A stretch of 8,237 nucleotides of DNA from an uncultured Lachnospiraceae bacterium (GTDB taxonomy: Bacteria; Bacillota; Clostridia; Lachnospirales; Lachnospiraceae): positions 1 to 8,237 of the forward strand of contig CASGVX010000087.1 in the NCBI GenBank assembly GCA_949346185.1. The letters run 5' to 3'. Shown here one piece after another: positions 1 through 5,454 of the stretch. Every line of letters begins with the position of its first letter. The stretch's first letter is position 1. The notes beneath the pieces were generated by a model, which searched no databases, was not told the origin of the DNA, and was given only the letters and a program-made list of their open reading frames with translations. The position numbers were made by a program, and so were the translations under genes.

Positions 1-1
1 G

Positions 2-715
2 CTGTATTCAAATAATATCTATCAAAAATTGTATCCTGCCAGCATCACCAAGATTGTCACCACCTATGTGGCATTGAAGTACGGAAAGATGGATGACGTG
101 GTGACGGTGAGCTACAATGCCTCCCATATTACAGAATATGGCGCAACGCTCTGCGGCCTTCAGCAGGGGGACAGGATAGTGCTCTGGGACTTGCTAAATG
201 CCTTTATGGTTCATTCCGGCAACGATGCGGGCATTGCCATTGCCGAGCATATCGCAGGTAGCGAGAAGAAGTTTGCAAAACTGATGAATAAGGAGATGGC
301 GGCCGTTGGCGCAGTACATTCTCATTTTGCCAACTCCCATGGACTTCACAGCGACAAGCACTATACCACGGCTTATGACTTATATTTGATCTTCCGCAGG
401 CTTATTCAGAATGACAATTTTATTCAGCTGATAGACCAAGGGCATTATACGCTGAAATTCCAAGGCGGCAATGGCAAGAAGAAGAAAATATCCTTCCTTT
501 CCACGGACAGGTACCTTATTGGCAGAGCCGTTGCGCCCAAGGGAGTTCATGTCATCGGAGGGAAGACCGGCACTACCTTCAATGCGGGCTCCTGCCTGAT
601 TCTGTACTCCGTGGGTCCGGATCAGAAAAAATATATTTCCGTTGTATTAAAGGCAGACGGAGGAGATGACCTGTATCGGCAGATGAATCATTTGATGGCG
701 ATGGAGGGACGGTAA
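2..715 (+). CDS. D-alanyl-D-alanine carboxypeptidase (peptidase S11), 5'-truncated by the window
   Basis: This is the C-terminal part of a penicillin-binding serine DD-carboxypeptidase, which removes the terminal D-Ala from peptidoglycan stem peptides outside the membrane. All three active-site motifs are visible in order: SITK with the nucleophile serine codon at 41-43, SGN at 215-223, and KTG at 563-571 within GGKTGTT. The frame is open from base 2, where the residues before PASITK (LYSNNIYQKLY) resemble the usual lead-in of the family, so the true start and the expected signal peptide lie upstream of the window. The protein ends about 48 residues after the KTG motif. It therefore lacks the beta-rich C-terminal domain and membrane-anchor helix seen in PBP5-type enzymes, which suggests a short S11 form. 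It is convergent with the DUF378 gene at 870-1079. The family is very sure; the paralogue (DacA, DacB or DacF type) cannot be decided. Confidence 0.93.
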   Translation: MYSNNIYQKLYPASITKIVTTYVALKYGKMDDVVTVSYNASHITEYGATLCGLQQGDRIVLWDLLNAFMVHSGNDAGIAIAEHIAGSEKKFAKLMNKEMAAVGAVHSHFANSHGLHSDKHYTTAYDLYLIFRRLIQNDNFIQLIDQGHYTLKFQGGNGKKKKISFLSTDRYLIGRAVAPKGVHVIGGKTGTTFNAGSCLILYSVGPDQKKYISVVLKADGGDDLYRQMNHLMAMEGR

Positions 716-741
716 AAAAGGGGAATGCCAGCGCATTCCCC
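714..741 (-). terminator. Intrinsic terminator, minus-strand direction, overlapping the carboxypeptidase stop
   Basis: A perfect 9-bp stem, GGGGAATGC (720-728) with GCATTCCCC (733-741), closes a 4-base loop. It is preceded on the plus strand by six A (714-719), which reads as a U-tract after the hairpin on the minus strand. It would stop transcripts leaving the DUF378 gene, as a second site after the hairpin at 808-846. In the plus direction there is no U-tract directly after it. Confidence 0.6.
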
Positions 742-743
742 TG

Positions 744-768
744 CAAGAATTTTCTCCGAAAATTCTTG
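744..768. repeat. Perfect 11-bp hairpin in the convergent gap
   Basis: CAAGAATTTTC (744-754) and GAAAATTCTTG (758-768) are perfect reverse complements around a 3-base loop, TCC. The hairpin sits two bases after the 720-741 hairpin. It has no clean T-run on either side, so it is better described as a palindromic element than as a terminator. It may be part of a dispersed intergenic repeat that also includes the 720-741 stem; that is inference. Confidence 0.7.
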
Positions 769-807
769 TTGGCGTACTGCCACATTTCGAGCAATTTCCT
801 ATATGGT

Positions 808-846
808 AAAAAAAGACGGAAAAAGTATCTTCTTTTTTCCGTCTTT
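808..846 (-). terminator. Intrinsic terminator for the DUF378 gene, possibly bidirectional
   Basis: AAAGACGGAAAAA (812-824) pairs perfectly over 13 bases with TTTTTCCGTCTTT (834-846). Seven A at 808-814 give a U-tract for minus-strand transcripts and lie about 60 bases after the DUF378 stop. On the plus strand the 3' arm is T-rich and is followed by CTTC, so it may also terminate the carboxypeptidase transcript, though with a weaker tract. Confidence 0.75.
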
Positions 847-869
847 CTTCACCACTCCGAGTCAAGATA

Positions 870-1079
870 CTAGCGGTCCGTAAGGGCATTTCTAATCCGG
901 CCGTAATAGCTGATGGCATACAGTCCGCCAATTCCCACAACGCAGTAAATGATCCGGGAAAAGATGCTCATATCCCCAAATAATACTCTAACCAGATCAA
1001 ACTGAATGAATCCAATCAATCCCCAGTTGATGGCGCCGATAATTACCAGAGTAAGCAGAACATAGTCTATGATTTTCAT
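870..1079 (-). CDS. Small DUF378-family membrane protein (YuzA-like)
   Basis: This encodes a 69-residue protein with two predicted membrane helices, at about residues 5-25 and 40-60, and a short basic tail (YYGRIRNALTDR). The AINWGLIGF stretch in the first helix, followed by a short loop with a Phe-Asp-Leu-Val pattern, is typical of the DUF378 family, to which Bacillus YuzA belongs. Its function is unknown. I chose the ATG at 1079-1077 and not the in-frame GTG at 1115. It has a strong GGAGGT at 1090-1085 with five bases before the start, and the protein then has the usual length of about 70 residues; the longer form would begin inside a repeat element. It is a single-gene transcription unit, convergent with the carboxypeptidase and divergent from the HlyD-like gene, with terminator hairpins immediately downstream. 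Confidence 0.88.
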   Translation of the reverse strand: MKIIDYVLLTLVIIGAINWGLIGFIQFDLVRVLFGDMSIFSRIIYCVVGIGGLYAISYYGRIRNALTDR

Positions 1080-1084
1080 AAGAA

Positions 1085-1090
1085 ACCTCC
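1085..1090 (-). promoter_or_regulatory. Ribosome binding site that fixes the DUF378 start
   Basis: On the minus strand the sequence reads AAAGGAGGTTTCTT immediately before the ATG at 1079. A near-perfect Shine-Dalgarno at ideal spacing favours the 69-residue form over the upstream GTG start. Confidence 0.85.
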
Positions 1091-1107
1091 TTTGGGTATA
1101 AGTGATG

Positions 1108-1177
1108 GTTACCATTCACAGCCGTCCATCTCCTCATGACAACGATTCTGCTGTTTTCATCCACTGTGAATAATAAC
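1108..1177. repeat. Interspersed inverted-repeat element, copy A (70 bp)
   Basis: The left arm GTTACCATTCACAG (1108-1121) and right arm CTGTGAATAATAAC (1164-1177) are reverse complements at 12 of 14 positions. Between them lies an internal box, ACAACGATTCTGCT (1139-1152), which recurs without mismatch on the opposite strand in copy B at 5350-5363. The distance from box to adjoining arm is nearly the same (11 and 12 bases). The element lies in the divergent gap. If the proposed minus-strand promoter at 1210-1237 is right, it falls in the 5' leader of the DUF378 transcript. Confidence 0.75.
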
Positions 1178-1209
1178 GTTTCATAATCAGTTTTTGCATC
1201 TTTAGAAAA

Positions 1210-1237
1210 AATATACCCGATTTCCAACTTTTGCAAA
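1210..1237 (-). promoter_or_regulatory. Possible minus-strand promoter for the DUF378 gene
   Basis: Read on the minus strand, TTTGCA (1237-1232) and TATATT (1215-1210) are separated by 16 bases, a moderate sigma-A-like match. It would give a leader of about 120 bases that includes repeat copy A. The evidence is sequence similarity only. Confidence 0.3.
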
Positions 1238-1241
1238 AAAC

Positions 1242-1271
1242 TGGACAAAAGGATAGATTTCGGATTATAAT
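1242..1271 (+). promoter_or_regulatory. Sigma-A-type promoter for the HlyD-like gene and probably the yggS-sepF cluster
   Basis: TGGACA (1242-1247) is one base from the -35 consensus, and TATAAT (1266-1271) is a perfect -10, with an 18-base spacer. Transcription would begin near 1278, giving a leader of about 24 bases before the GGAGG at 1291-1295. It is the best promoter match I found in the window. Confidence 0.75.
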
Positions 1272-1301
1272 ATAAAATAGTGGTAAGAATGGAGGATTCA
1301 T

Positions 1302-2702
1302 ATGGGCCGGCGGAAAAATCAAAAAGTCATTAAATTGAAACGGCGAAATTCCTATAAGCTAGGATTCTTTTTGTGCCTGTTTGCCATATATATTCTGGTA
1401 CTGTTTATCCAATCATTTACAAAGGAACATGTATCCATCTACGAAGTCAATCAGAAGCAGATTGCTGACAATGAGAACCTGCGGGGAATTGTCTTGCGAA
1501 AAGAAAGCTTGGTGATGGCTAGGCAGGATGGTTTTGTGAATTATTACGTGGGGGAAGGAGCCAAATTGTCTGCATCTACTACGGTGTATTCTGTCTCTCA
1601 GGAGGAGCAGGCGGCGGATGCGGCCGCCTCTCTGGATACCACTTCCGTCAAATTGTCGGAGGAGGATACCAGAAATATCCGCAGCACCATTGCTAATTTC
1701 CGAGAGGATTTCGACTTGTCGGATTACCAGCAATTATTAAGTTTCCGCTATAATGTGGAGAATACGCTGCTGGAATTGTCGGATATCAACTTGGCGGACA
1801 ACTTGAACAAGATGAAGAAGGAGTCTGGCAAAAATGGTGATTTTAATCTTGCAAAGGCAGAGAAGACCGGCATCATCTCCTTTGCCACTGACGGCATGGA
1901 GGGCATGACCATAGATACGCTAAAGGCCAGTCATTTTAAGGAGATGACCGACCAGTGGAAGCAGCTTCGGAGCAACAAGGAAATCAAGAAGGGCACGCCA
2001 GTGTATCGGGTGGTAACGGACGAGACATGGTCACTGGTGGTGTCCCTCAACAGAGAGCAATACCAGAAATTGCTGAAAAAGGACATGGTTCTTGTTAAGG
2101 TGAAAAAGGATAATATGCAGCTGATGCCCACGGTGCGCACGTACACCAGCGATGGGGGATATTATGCTAACTTGATTTTCGATCAGTATATGATCCATTA
2201 TCTAAACAATCGGTACCTGGATGTGGAAATCCAGTTTAACAATGCGGACGGGCTGAAAATACCTATTTCTTCCATCGTAAAGAAGAAATGCTATGTCATC
2301 CCTCAGGAATATATTACCAAGGGGACGGGAAATTCCAGAAAGGAGGGAATTGCCACCATATCATTCAAAAAAGATGGATCGGAGCAGATTGACTTTGTTC
2401 CCGCCGAGGTGTATTATCGGGACGAGAAGGGCAATGCCTATATTTCCGCCAATGTGGCGGATGCGGGAACCAGCATTCTCAAAGGAGGGGCGGCAGACAG
2501 CAGGATGCAGCTCACGGATATCAAAGAACTGGAAGGGGTTTACAACTGCAATCAAGGGTATTGTAGGTTCCGCTACGTTCATAAGCTGTATGAGAATCAG
2601 GAATATGCGATTATTGAGAATGGGAACAGTTACAGTCTTTCCAATTTTGACCATATCGTGCTGAACCCAGATCAAATCAAAGAGGACGAAGTGATATATT
2701 AG
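1302..2702 (+). CDS. HlyD-like single-pass membrane protein upstream of yggS
   Basis: This 466-residue protein has a very basic cytoplasmic start (residues 2-19, many Lys and Arg), one membrane helix at about 20-38, and a large extracytoplasmic part. Residues about 60-100 (LRGIVLRKESLV, then DGFVNYYVGEGAKL) resemble the lipoyl-like half-barrel of HlyD/membrane-fusion proteins. A charged helical segment follows at about 105-170, then a beta-rich region. The C-terminal section (GVYNCNQGYCRF, then YAIIENG, then DHIVLNPDQIKEDEV) looks like the conserved end of the clostridial proteins found beside yggS-sepF. The start is secure: GGAGG sits six bases before the ATG, behind a good promoter. No ABC transporter, outer-membrane partner or protease lies beside it, so a classical export role is not supported. 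Its position suggests an envelope or division job, but that is inference. Confidence 0.8.
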   Translation: MGRRKNQKVIKLKRRNSYKLGFFLCLFAIYILVLFIQSFTKEHVSIYEVNQKQIADNENLRGIVLRKESLVMARQDGFVNYYVGEGAKLSASTTVYSVSQEEQAADAAASLDTTSVKLSEEDTRNIRSTIANFREDFDLSDYQQLLSFRYNVENTLLELSDINLADNLNKMKKESGKNGDFNLAKAEKTGIISFATDGMEGMTIDTLKASHFKEMTDQWKQLRSNKEIKKGTPVYRVVTDETWSLVVSLNREQYQKLLKKDMVLVKVKKDNMQLMPTVRTYTSDGGYYANLIFDQYMIHYLNNRYLDVEIQFNNADGLKIPISSIVKKKCYVIPQEYITKGTGNSRKEGIATISFKKDGSEQIDFVPAEVYYRDEKGNAYISANVADAGTSILKGGAADSRMQLTDIKELEGVYNCNQGYCRFRYVHKLYENQEYAIIENGNSYSLSNFDHIVLNPDQIKEDEVIY

Positions 2703-2719
2703 GAGTTGCCTCATATAAT
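2691..2719 (+). promoter_or_regulatory. Possible internal promoter before yggS
   Basis: A perfect TATAAT (2714-2719) lies 17 bases after GTGATA (2691-2696), which matches the -35 consensus at four of six bases. It would overlap the end of the HlyD-like gene and place a start near 2726, at the first base of the CTGTGAAT motif. The weak -35 keeps confidence low. Confidence 0.3.
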
Positions 2720-2725
2720 GATGGG

Positions 2726-2750
2726 CTGTGAATTATCACATATTGTTACA
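2726..2750. repeat. GTGAAT-motif copy D, between the HlyD-like gene and yggS
   Basis: CTGTGAATTATCAC (2726-2739) is a divergent form of the CTGTGAATNNTAAC arm. It contains TGTGA and TCACA as inverted halves (2727-2731 and 2736-2740) and is followed by TTGTTACA (2743-2750), which resembles the opposite arm. It is degenerate; assignment to the family rests on the shared intergenic setting and partial identity. Confidence 0.45.
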
Positions 2751-2752
2751 TA

Positions 2753-2759
2753 GAGAGGA
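2753..2759 (+). promoter_or_regulatory. Ribosome binding site of yggS, serving a TTG start
   Basis: GAGAGGA lies 11 bases before the TTG at 2771, a little further than ideal. Between them sits an ATG-GTG-TAG minimal reading frame (2759-2767). An in-frame TAG at 2765-2767 rules out any earlier yggS start. Confidence 0.6.
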
Positions 2760-2770
2760 TGGTGTAGACA

Positions 2771-3478
2771 TTGATTGCGGAAAATCTTGCAGCAGTGGAG
2801 AAAAATATCAAAGATGCCTGCCAGCGGGCCGGGAGAGCCAGAGAGGAAGTGACGCTGATCTCGGTGAGCAAGACAAAGCCTCCCGAGATGATCGAGGAAG
2901 CGTATCGGTTGGGAAAACGGGAATTTGGCGAGAATAAGGCTCAGGAGATGAAGGAGAAGCATGCCTTGCTGCCAAGGGATATCAAATGGCATTTCATTGG
3001 ACATCTGCAGACTAATAAAGTAAAATATGTGGTGGGCAGGGCGCACTTGATTCACTCGGTGGATTCCCTTCGCCTGGCAGAGGCCATTGAGCAGGAGAGC
3101 GCCAAGAGGGACGTGGTATCCCAGATTCTTCTGGAGGTAAATGTGGCCGGGGAGGAGAGCAAGTTTGGCCTGAAGCCGGAGGAGACGCTTGCCCTTGCAC
3201 GGCAGATTGCCAAACTGTCCCATGTGCGAATTCAGGGATTGATGACTATCGCGCCCTATGTGGATGATTCGGAACAGAACCGAGAGGTTTTTCGCAGGTT
3301 GCGTGAATTGTCGGTTGACATTGGGAGCAAAAACATTGATAATGTCTCTATGGGCGTTTTGTCCATGGGCATGACTGGAGATTATCAGGTTGCCATTGAA
3401 GAGGGCGCCACTTATGTGAGGGTGGGCACCGGCATCTTTGGAGAGAGAAATTATCACCAGAACGAAAGCAATACATAA
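2771..3478 (+). CDS. yggS: YggS/PLPBP family pyridoxal-phosphate homeostasis protein (YlmE)
   Basis: This is a cytoplasmic single-domain PLP-binding protein that buffers pyridoxal phosphate and affects amino-acid and keto-acid balance; no enzymatic reaction is established for the family. The 235-residue length is normal for the family. The PLP lysine is K34 in LISVSKTK. Other family marks are FGENKAQE (52-59), WHFIGHLQTNK (73-83), LLEVNVAGEESKFG (120-133), GLMTI (156-160), and SMGMTGDYQVAIEEG followed by VRVGTGIFG (198-224), which forms the phosphate-binding end of the barrel. The start is TTG: an in-frame stop lies six bases upstream, and the protein aligns with the family from its first residues (NLAAVEKNI). 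In Firmicutes it is the gene just before sepF, as here. The identification is very sure. Confidence 0.95.
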   Translation: MIAENLAAVEKNIKDACQRAGRAREEVTLISVSKTKPPEMIEEAYRLGKREFGENKAQEMKEKHALLPRDIKWHFIGHLQTNKVKYVVGRAHLIHSVDSLRLAEAIEQESAKRDVVSQILLEVNVAGEESKFGLKPEETLALARQIAKLSHVRIQGLMTIAPYVDDSEQNREVFRRLRELSVDIGSKNIDNVSMGVLSMGMTGDYQVAIEEGATYVRVGTGIFGERNYHQNESNT

Positions 3479-3505
3479 AAGGCTGCGCATGAATGGAGGA
3501 TAAAC

Positions 3506-4123
3506 ATGGCAAATGGATTAGGGAAATTGATGAATTTTTTGAAATTGACAGACGAAGATGATGAATTTGATGATGATTTCTATGATGATTATGATGACGG
3601 ACTGACCCAGAGGGATTTGGAGCGAGAGGAGAAACGCCTGGCCAGAGAGAAGAGAAGGGAAGAAAAACGCACTCCCTCATACAGGGAGTCTTCTTATAGA
3701 GACGAAGATGATTTCAGTTACGAGAGGGAAACCACAGCCTCGGCGGCGCCTCGGCGCGCCAGTGCCGCCAGCTTTCGGTCTGCTTCTTCCGGAAAGGTAG
3801 TGCAGATGCCTTCTTCCAGCGGCGGAGACATGGAAGTATGCATCGTGAAGCCGGCCAATATCGGCGAGGCACAGCAGGTGTGCACCCTGCTCATGGAGCA
3901 GCACCCGGTGGTGGTGAATTTGGAGGGAATTGACTTGATGGAGGCACAGAGGATTATGGACTTCATCTCAGGCTGCATCTATGCAATCAGCGGCAATATG
4001 TGTCAGGTGTCCCGGTATATTTTCATTTTCTCCCCCAAGGATATTGACATCTCCGGAGATTACATCAAGAGCTTGGAAAACGAGGAGAGTTATAACATTG
4101 CGTCATTCAGTAAGGAATTTTAA
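3506..4123 (+). CDS. sepF: Cell division protein SepF
   Basis: SepF anchors FtsZ to the membrane and bundles its filaments during septation. Residues 1-13 (MANGLGKLMNFLK) form the expected amphipathic membrane-binding helix. Then come a very acidic stretch (16-32, mostly Asp and Glu), a charged Arg/Glu-rich linker (33-70) and an Ala/Ser-rich segment (77-105). The globular SepF core covers about 108-185, with KPANIGEAQQV, VVVNLEGIDLMEAQRIMDFISG and YAISGN, close to the signature of the family. At 205 residues it is longer than the Bacillus protein (about 150), with the extra length in the linker. GGAGGA ends five bases before the ATG. It lies 27 bases after yggS and 3 bases before ylmG, so translation is probably coupled. 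Confidence 0.96.
   Translation: MANGLGKLMNFLKLTDEDDEFDDDFYDDYDDGLTQRDLEREEKRLAREKRREEKRTPSYRESSYRDEDDFSYERETTASAAPRRASAASFRSASSGKVVQMPSSSGGDMEVCIVKPANIGEAQQVCTLLMEQHPVVVNLEGIDLMEAQRIMDFISGCIYAISGNMCQVSRYIFIFSPKDIDISGDYIKSLENEESYNIASFSKEF
4112..4117 (+). promoter_or_regulatory. Ribosome binding site of ylmG inside the end of sepF
   Basis: AAGGAA lies within the last codons of sepF, nine bases before the ylmG ATG. With only three bases between the two genes, ylmG translation is probably coupled to that of sepF. Confidence 0.6.
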
Positions 4124-4126
4124 TAT

Positions 4127-4390
4127 ATGGCTGCCTATGTGATTTATTGTTTACAGTTATTTTTTGCAGTGCTAGAGGTGATTGTGCTGCTATATATGAT
4201 ACAGTCTATCCTGAATATGGGCATCCGCATCCAGCGTTTTTTGCTGATGCTAATGTATCCCATGCTGTATCCGATGCAGAGGCTTGTAAAGCACTCTGTG
4301 CTGGGGACCTTTTCTATTGATTTGAGTCCCTATATTTTACTTGTAGTATTGAATTATTTGGGAAATATCTGCAGTTATCTTTTAAATTAA
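4127..4390 (+). CDS. ylmG: YggT-family membrane protein YlmG
   Basis: This 87-residue integral membrane protein has two hydrophobic helices, at about residues 4-27 and 67-85. Between them lies the family pattern of two prolines and a Gly-Asp-Ser-Pro region: YPMLYPMQRLVKHSVLG followed by SIDLSPYI (P45, P49, D65, S67, P68). YggT/YlmG proteins lie beside sepF in Firmicutes, actinobacteria and cyanobacteria and have been linked to division and to nucleoid or plastid organisation. The bacterial mechanism is not settled. The start is the only sensible one: it follows sepF by three bases, with the AAGGAA ribosome binding site inside sepF. The length matches the usual 85-95 residues. Confidence 0.92.
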   Translation: MAAYVIYCLQLFFAVLEVIVLLYMIQSILNMGIRIQRFLLMLMYPMLYPMQRLVKHSVLGTFSIDLSPYILLVVLNYLGNICSYLLN

Positions 4391-4397
4391 GGATACC

Positions 4398-4442
4398 CTG
4401 CAAAATGCTATGATTCATCGTTGTGAATAGTAGCTGCAAAAT
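4398..4442. repeat. GTGAAT-motif copy C, short hairpin bracketed by a 9-bp direct repeat
   Basis: GCTATGATTCA (4407-4417) and TGAATAGTAGC (4424-4434) form an 11-position stem with one wobble and one mismatch around a 6-base loop. It looks like the two arms of the larger elements joined without their interior. CTGCAAAAT occurs perfectly at both edges (4398-4406 and 4434-4442). The repeat ends 25 bases before the ylmH ATG. Confidence 0.65.
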
Positions 4443-4467
4443 AGATAAGAGAGGAAATGGGGTTCGC

Positions 4468-5319
4468 ATGCATTTGCCAAAGGAGGAAGAAATATTATTC
4501 CAGCATTATCGGGATTTGATACGGGTGTCCTATCAGAGGGGCATTCCTACATATAGCAATTTTGCCGGATTCCGCGATATGGAACTGGGATTTCTCGCCT
4601 TGGAAGATTTTTATGGCAGGAATCAATTTTATGAACATTTGCATTACCAACTATATGGAGGCTATGGCGATGCGGAACGAAAGATATTCTGCTTTTTGGG
4701 AGGGGATGGTTCCCGGGGGCTTCCTCCGGAAGGGGTTTTGGCTGAAGAGGATTTTTCTGGCACGGAATCTTCTTTGGATTTTCCTATCGCCTGCATCCAT
4801 ATATCCCCGGTGAACAAGCGGTTTTGCGAGCCGCTGAGCCACAGGGATTATCTGGGGACAGTGATGGGGCTGGGGCTGACGAGAGATCAGATCGGGGATA
4901 TTCTGGTGGAGCGGGAGGAAAATCCTTCCTCCTGTTCCTGCTATCTCTTCTGCAAGCGGGATAAGGGAGAACTTGTCTGCAGCCTGACTCGCATCAGGCA
5001 CACCACGGTGAAGGCAGAGATCGTGGATTTTTCCCGCAGCGGATGGCAGCCTTCCTTTCGGGAAATCGCAGGCAGCGTTTCCTCCTTTCGCCTAGATGCC
5101 CTGCTGGCATTGGCAATCAAAACTTCCCGCTCCCAGGGCTTAGCGCTGGTGCAGGGGGGCAATGTCACATTGAATGGCAGGTGCTGCACGGAAAATGCCA
5201 AGAAGCTTCAGGAGGGGGATGTCTTTTCTGTGAGGGGATATGGGAAGTTCATTTTTGAGGAAGCCGGATCCCTTTCCAAAAAGGGGCGGTATCGGATCAC
5301 ATTGAAAGAATACATGTAG
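4468..5319 (+). CDS. ylmH: YlmH, S4-domain RNA-binding protein
   Basis: YlmH is a conserved Firmicutes protein whose C-terminal S4 domain binds RNA; Bacillus YlmH has been shown to bind the large ribosomal subunit and to act in ribosome-associated quality control. At 283 residues it is slightly longer than usual (about 255-265). Visible marks are the N-terminal helix (KEEEILFQHYRDLIR), GGYGDAERK (64-72), GTVMGLGLTRDQIGDILV (130-147) and the S4 domain at about 206-263 (SSFRLDALLALAIKTSRSQ, GGNVTLNG, LQEGDVFSVRGYGKF). I chose ATG 4468, not the in-frame GTG at 4423: the GTG lies inside a repeat hairpin and would add 15 residues without family resemblance. AGAGGA (4450-4455) is 12 bases upstream of ATG 4468, so initiation may be modest. 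It carries nine cysteines, three in CSCYLFC (156-162), with no known role. Confidence 0.9.
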   Translation: MHLPKEEEILFQHYRDLIRVSYQRGIPTYSNFAGFRDMELGFLALEDFYGRNQFYEHLHYQLYGGYGDAERKIFCFLGGDGSRGLPPEGVLAEEDFSGTESSLDFPIACIHISPVNKRFCEPLSHRDYLGTVMGLGLTRDQIGDILVEREENPSSCSCYLFCKRDKGELVCSLTRIRHTTVKAEIVDFSRSGWQPSFREIAGSVSSFRLDALLALAIKTSRSQGLALVQGGNVTLNGRCCTENAKKLQEGDVFSVRGYGKFIFEEAGSLSKKGRYRITLKEYM

Positions 5320-5322
5320 AAA

Positions 5323-5412
5323 TGCTGCGATTCACGGCAATTTCTAAAGAGCAGAATCGTTGTGCCTGCCATGGGATTCTGATGTTTTTGGATATCACTG
5401 TGAATCGTAACA
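5323..5412. repeat. Interspersed inverted-repeat element, copy B (about 90 bp)
   Basis: The outer arms GCTGCGATTCACGG (5324-5337) and CTGTGAATCGTAAC (5398-5411) pair at 11 of 14 positions. Inner boxes CAGAATC (5352-5358) and GATTCTG (5375-5381) are perfect reverse complements, so the element can fold into one long imperfect hairpin with a loop at 5359-5374. The AGCAGAATCGTTGT box (5350-5363) is the exact complement of the internal box of copy A. It starts four bases after the ylmH stop and lies in the ylmH-divIVA gap. Confidence 0.75.
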
Positions 5413-5443
5413 CAGAAGTGCGTTTTCAGGGAATGCGCAGAAT

Positions 5444-5448
5444 GGAGG
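5444..5448 (+). promoter_or_regulatory. Ribosome binding site that fixes the divIVA start
   Basis: GGAGG abuts the ATG at 5449 with no space but is six bases before the ATG at 5455. The second ATG is therefore the start, giving the family-typical N-terminus MLTPIDIQNH. Confidence 0.85.
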
Positions 5449-5454
5449 ATGGAG

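Noticed and set aside
579..940. Two overlapping minus-strand frames across the hairpins at 720-846
   Set aside because: They run through perfect hairpins and the ends of two real genes. The apparent cysteines and motifs come from translating palindromic non-coding sequence.
1080..1115. Longer DUF378 frame beginning at GTG 1115
   Set aside because: It overlaps repeat copy A and the Shine-Dalgarno of the shorter form; the 69-residue form has the family length and a perfect ribosome binding site.
2711..3490. Long minus-strand open frame (259 codons) opposite yggS
   Set aside because: It lies entirely antisense to a gene with full family motifs. Its translation has no recognisable domain and no good ribosome binding site. 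It is a by-product of codon bias.
4423..4467. GTG start 45 bases upstream of the ylmH ATG
   Set aside because: The GTG is part of the repeat arm TTGTGAATAGTAGC, lacks a ribosome binding site, and adds residues outside the family alignment.
5449..5454. Upstream ATG for divIVA giving two extra residues
   Set aside because: GGAGG directly abuts this ATG, leaving no spacing. The next ATG has ideal spacing and gives the conserved MLTP start.
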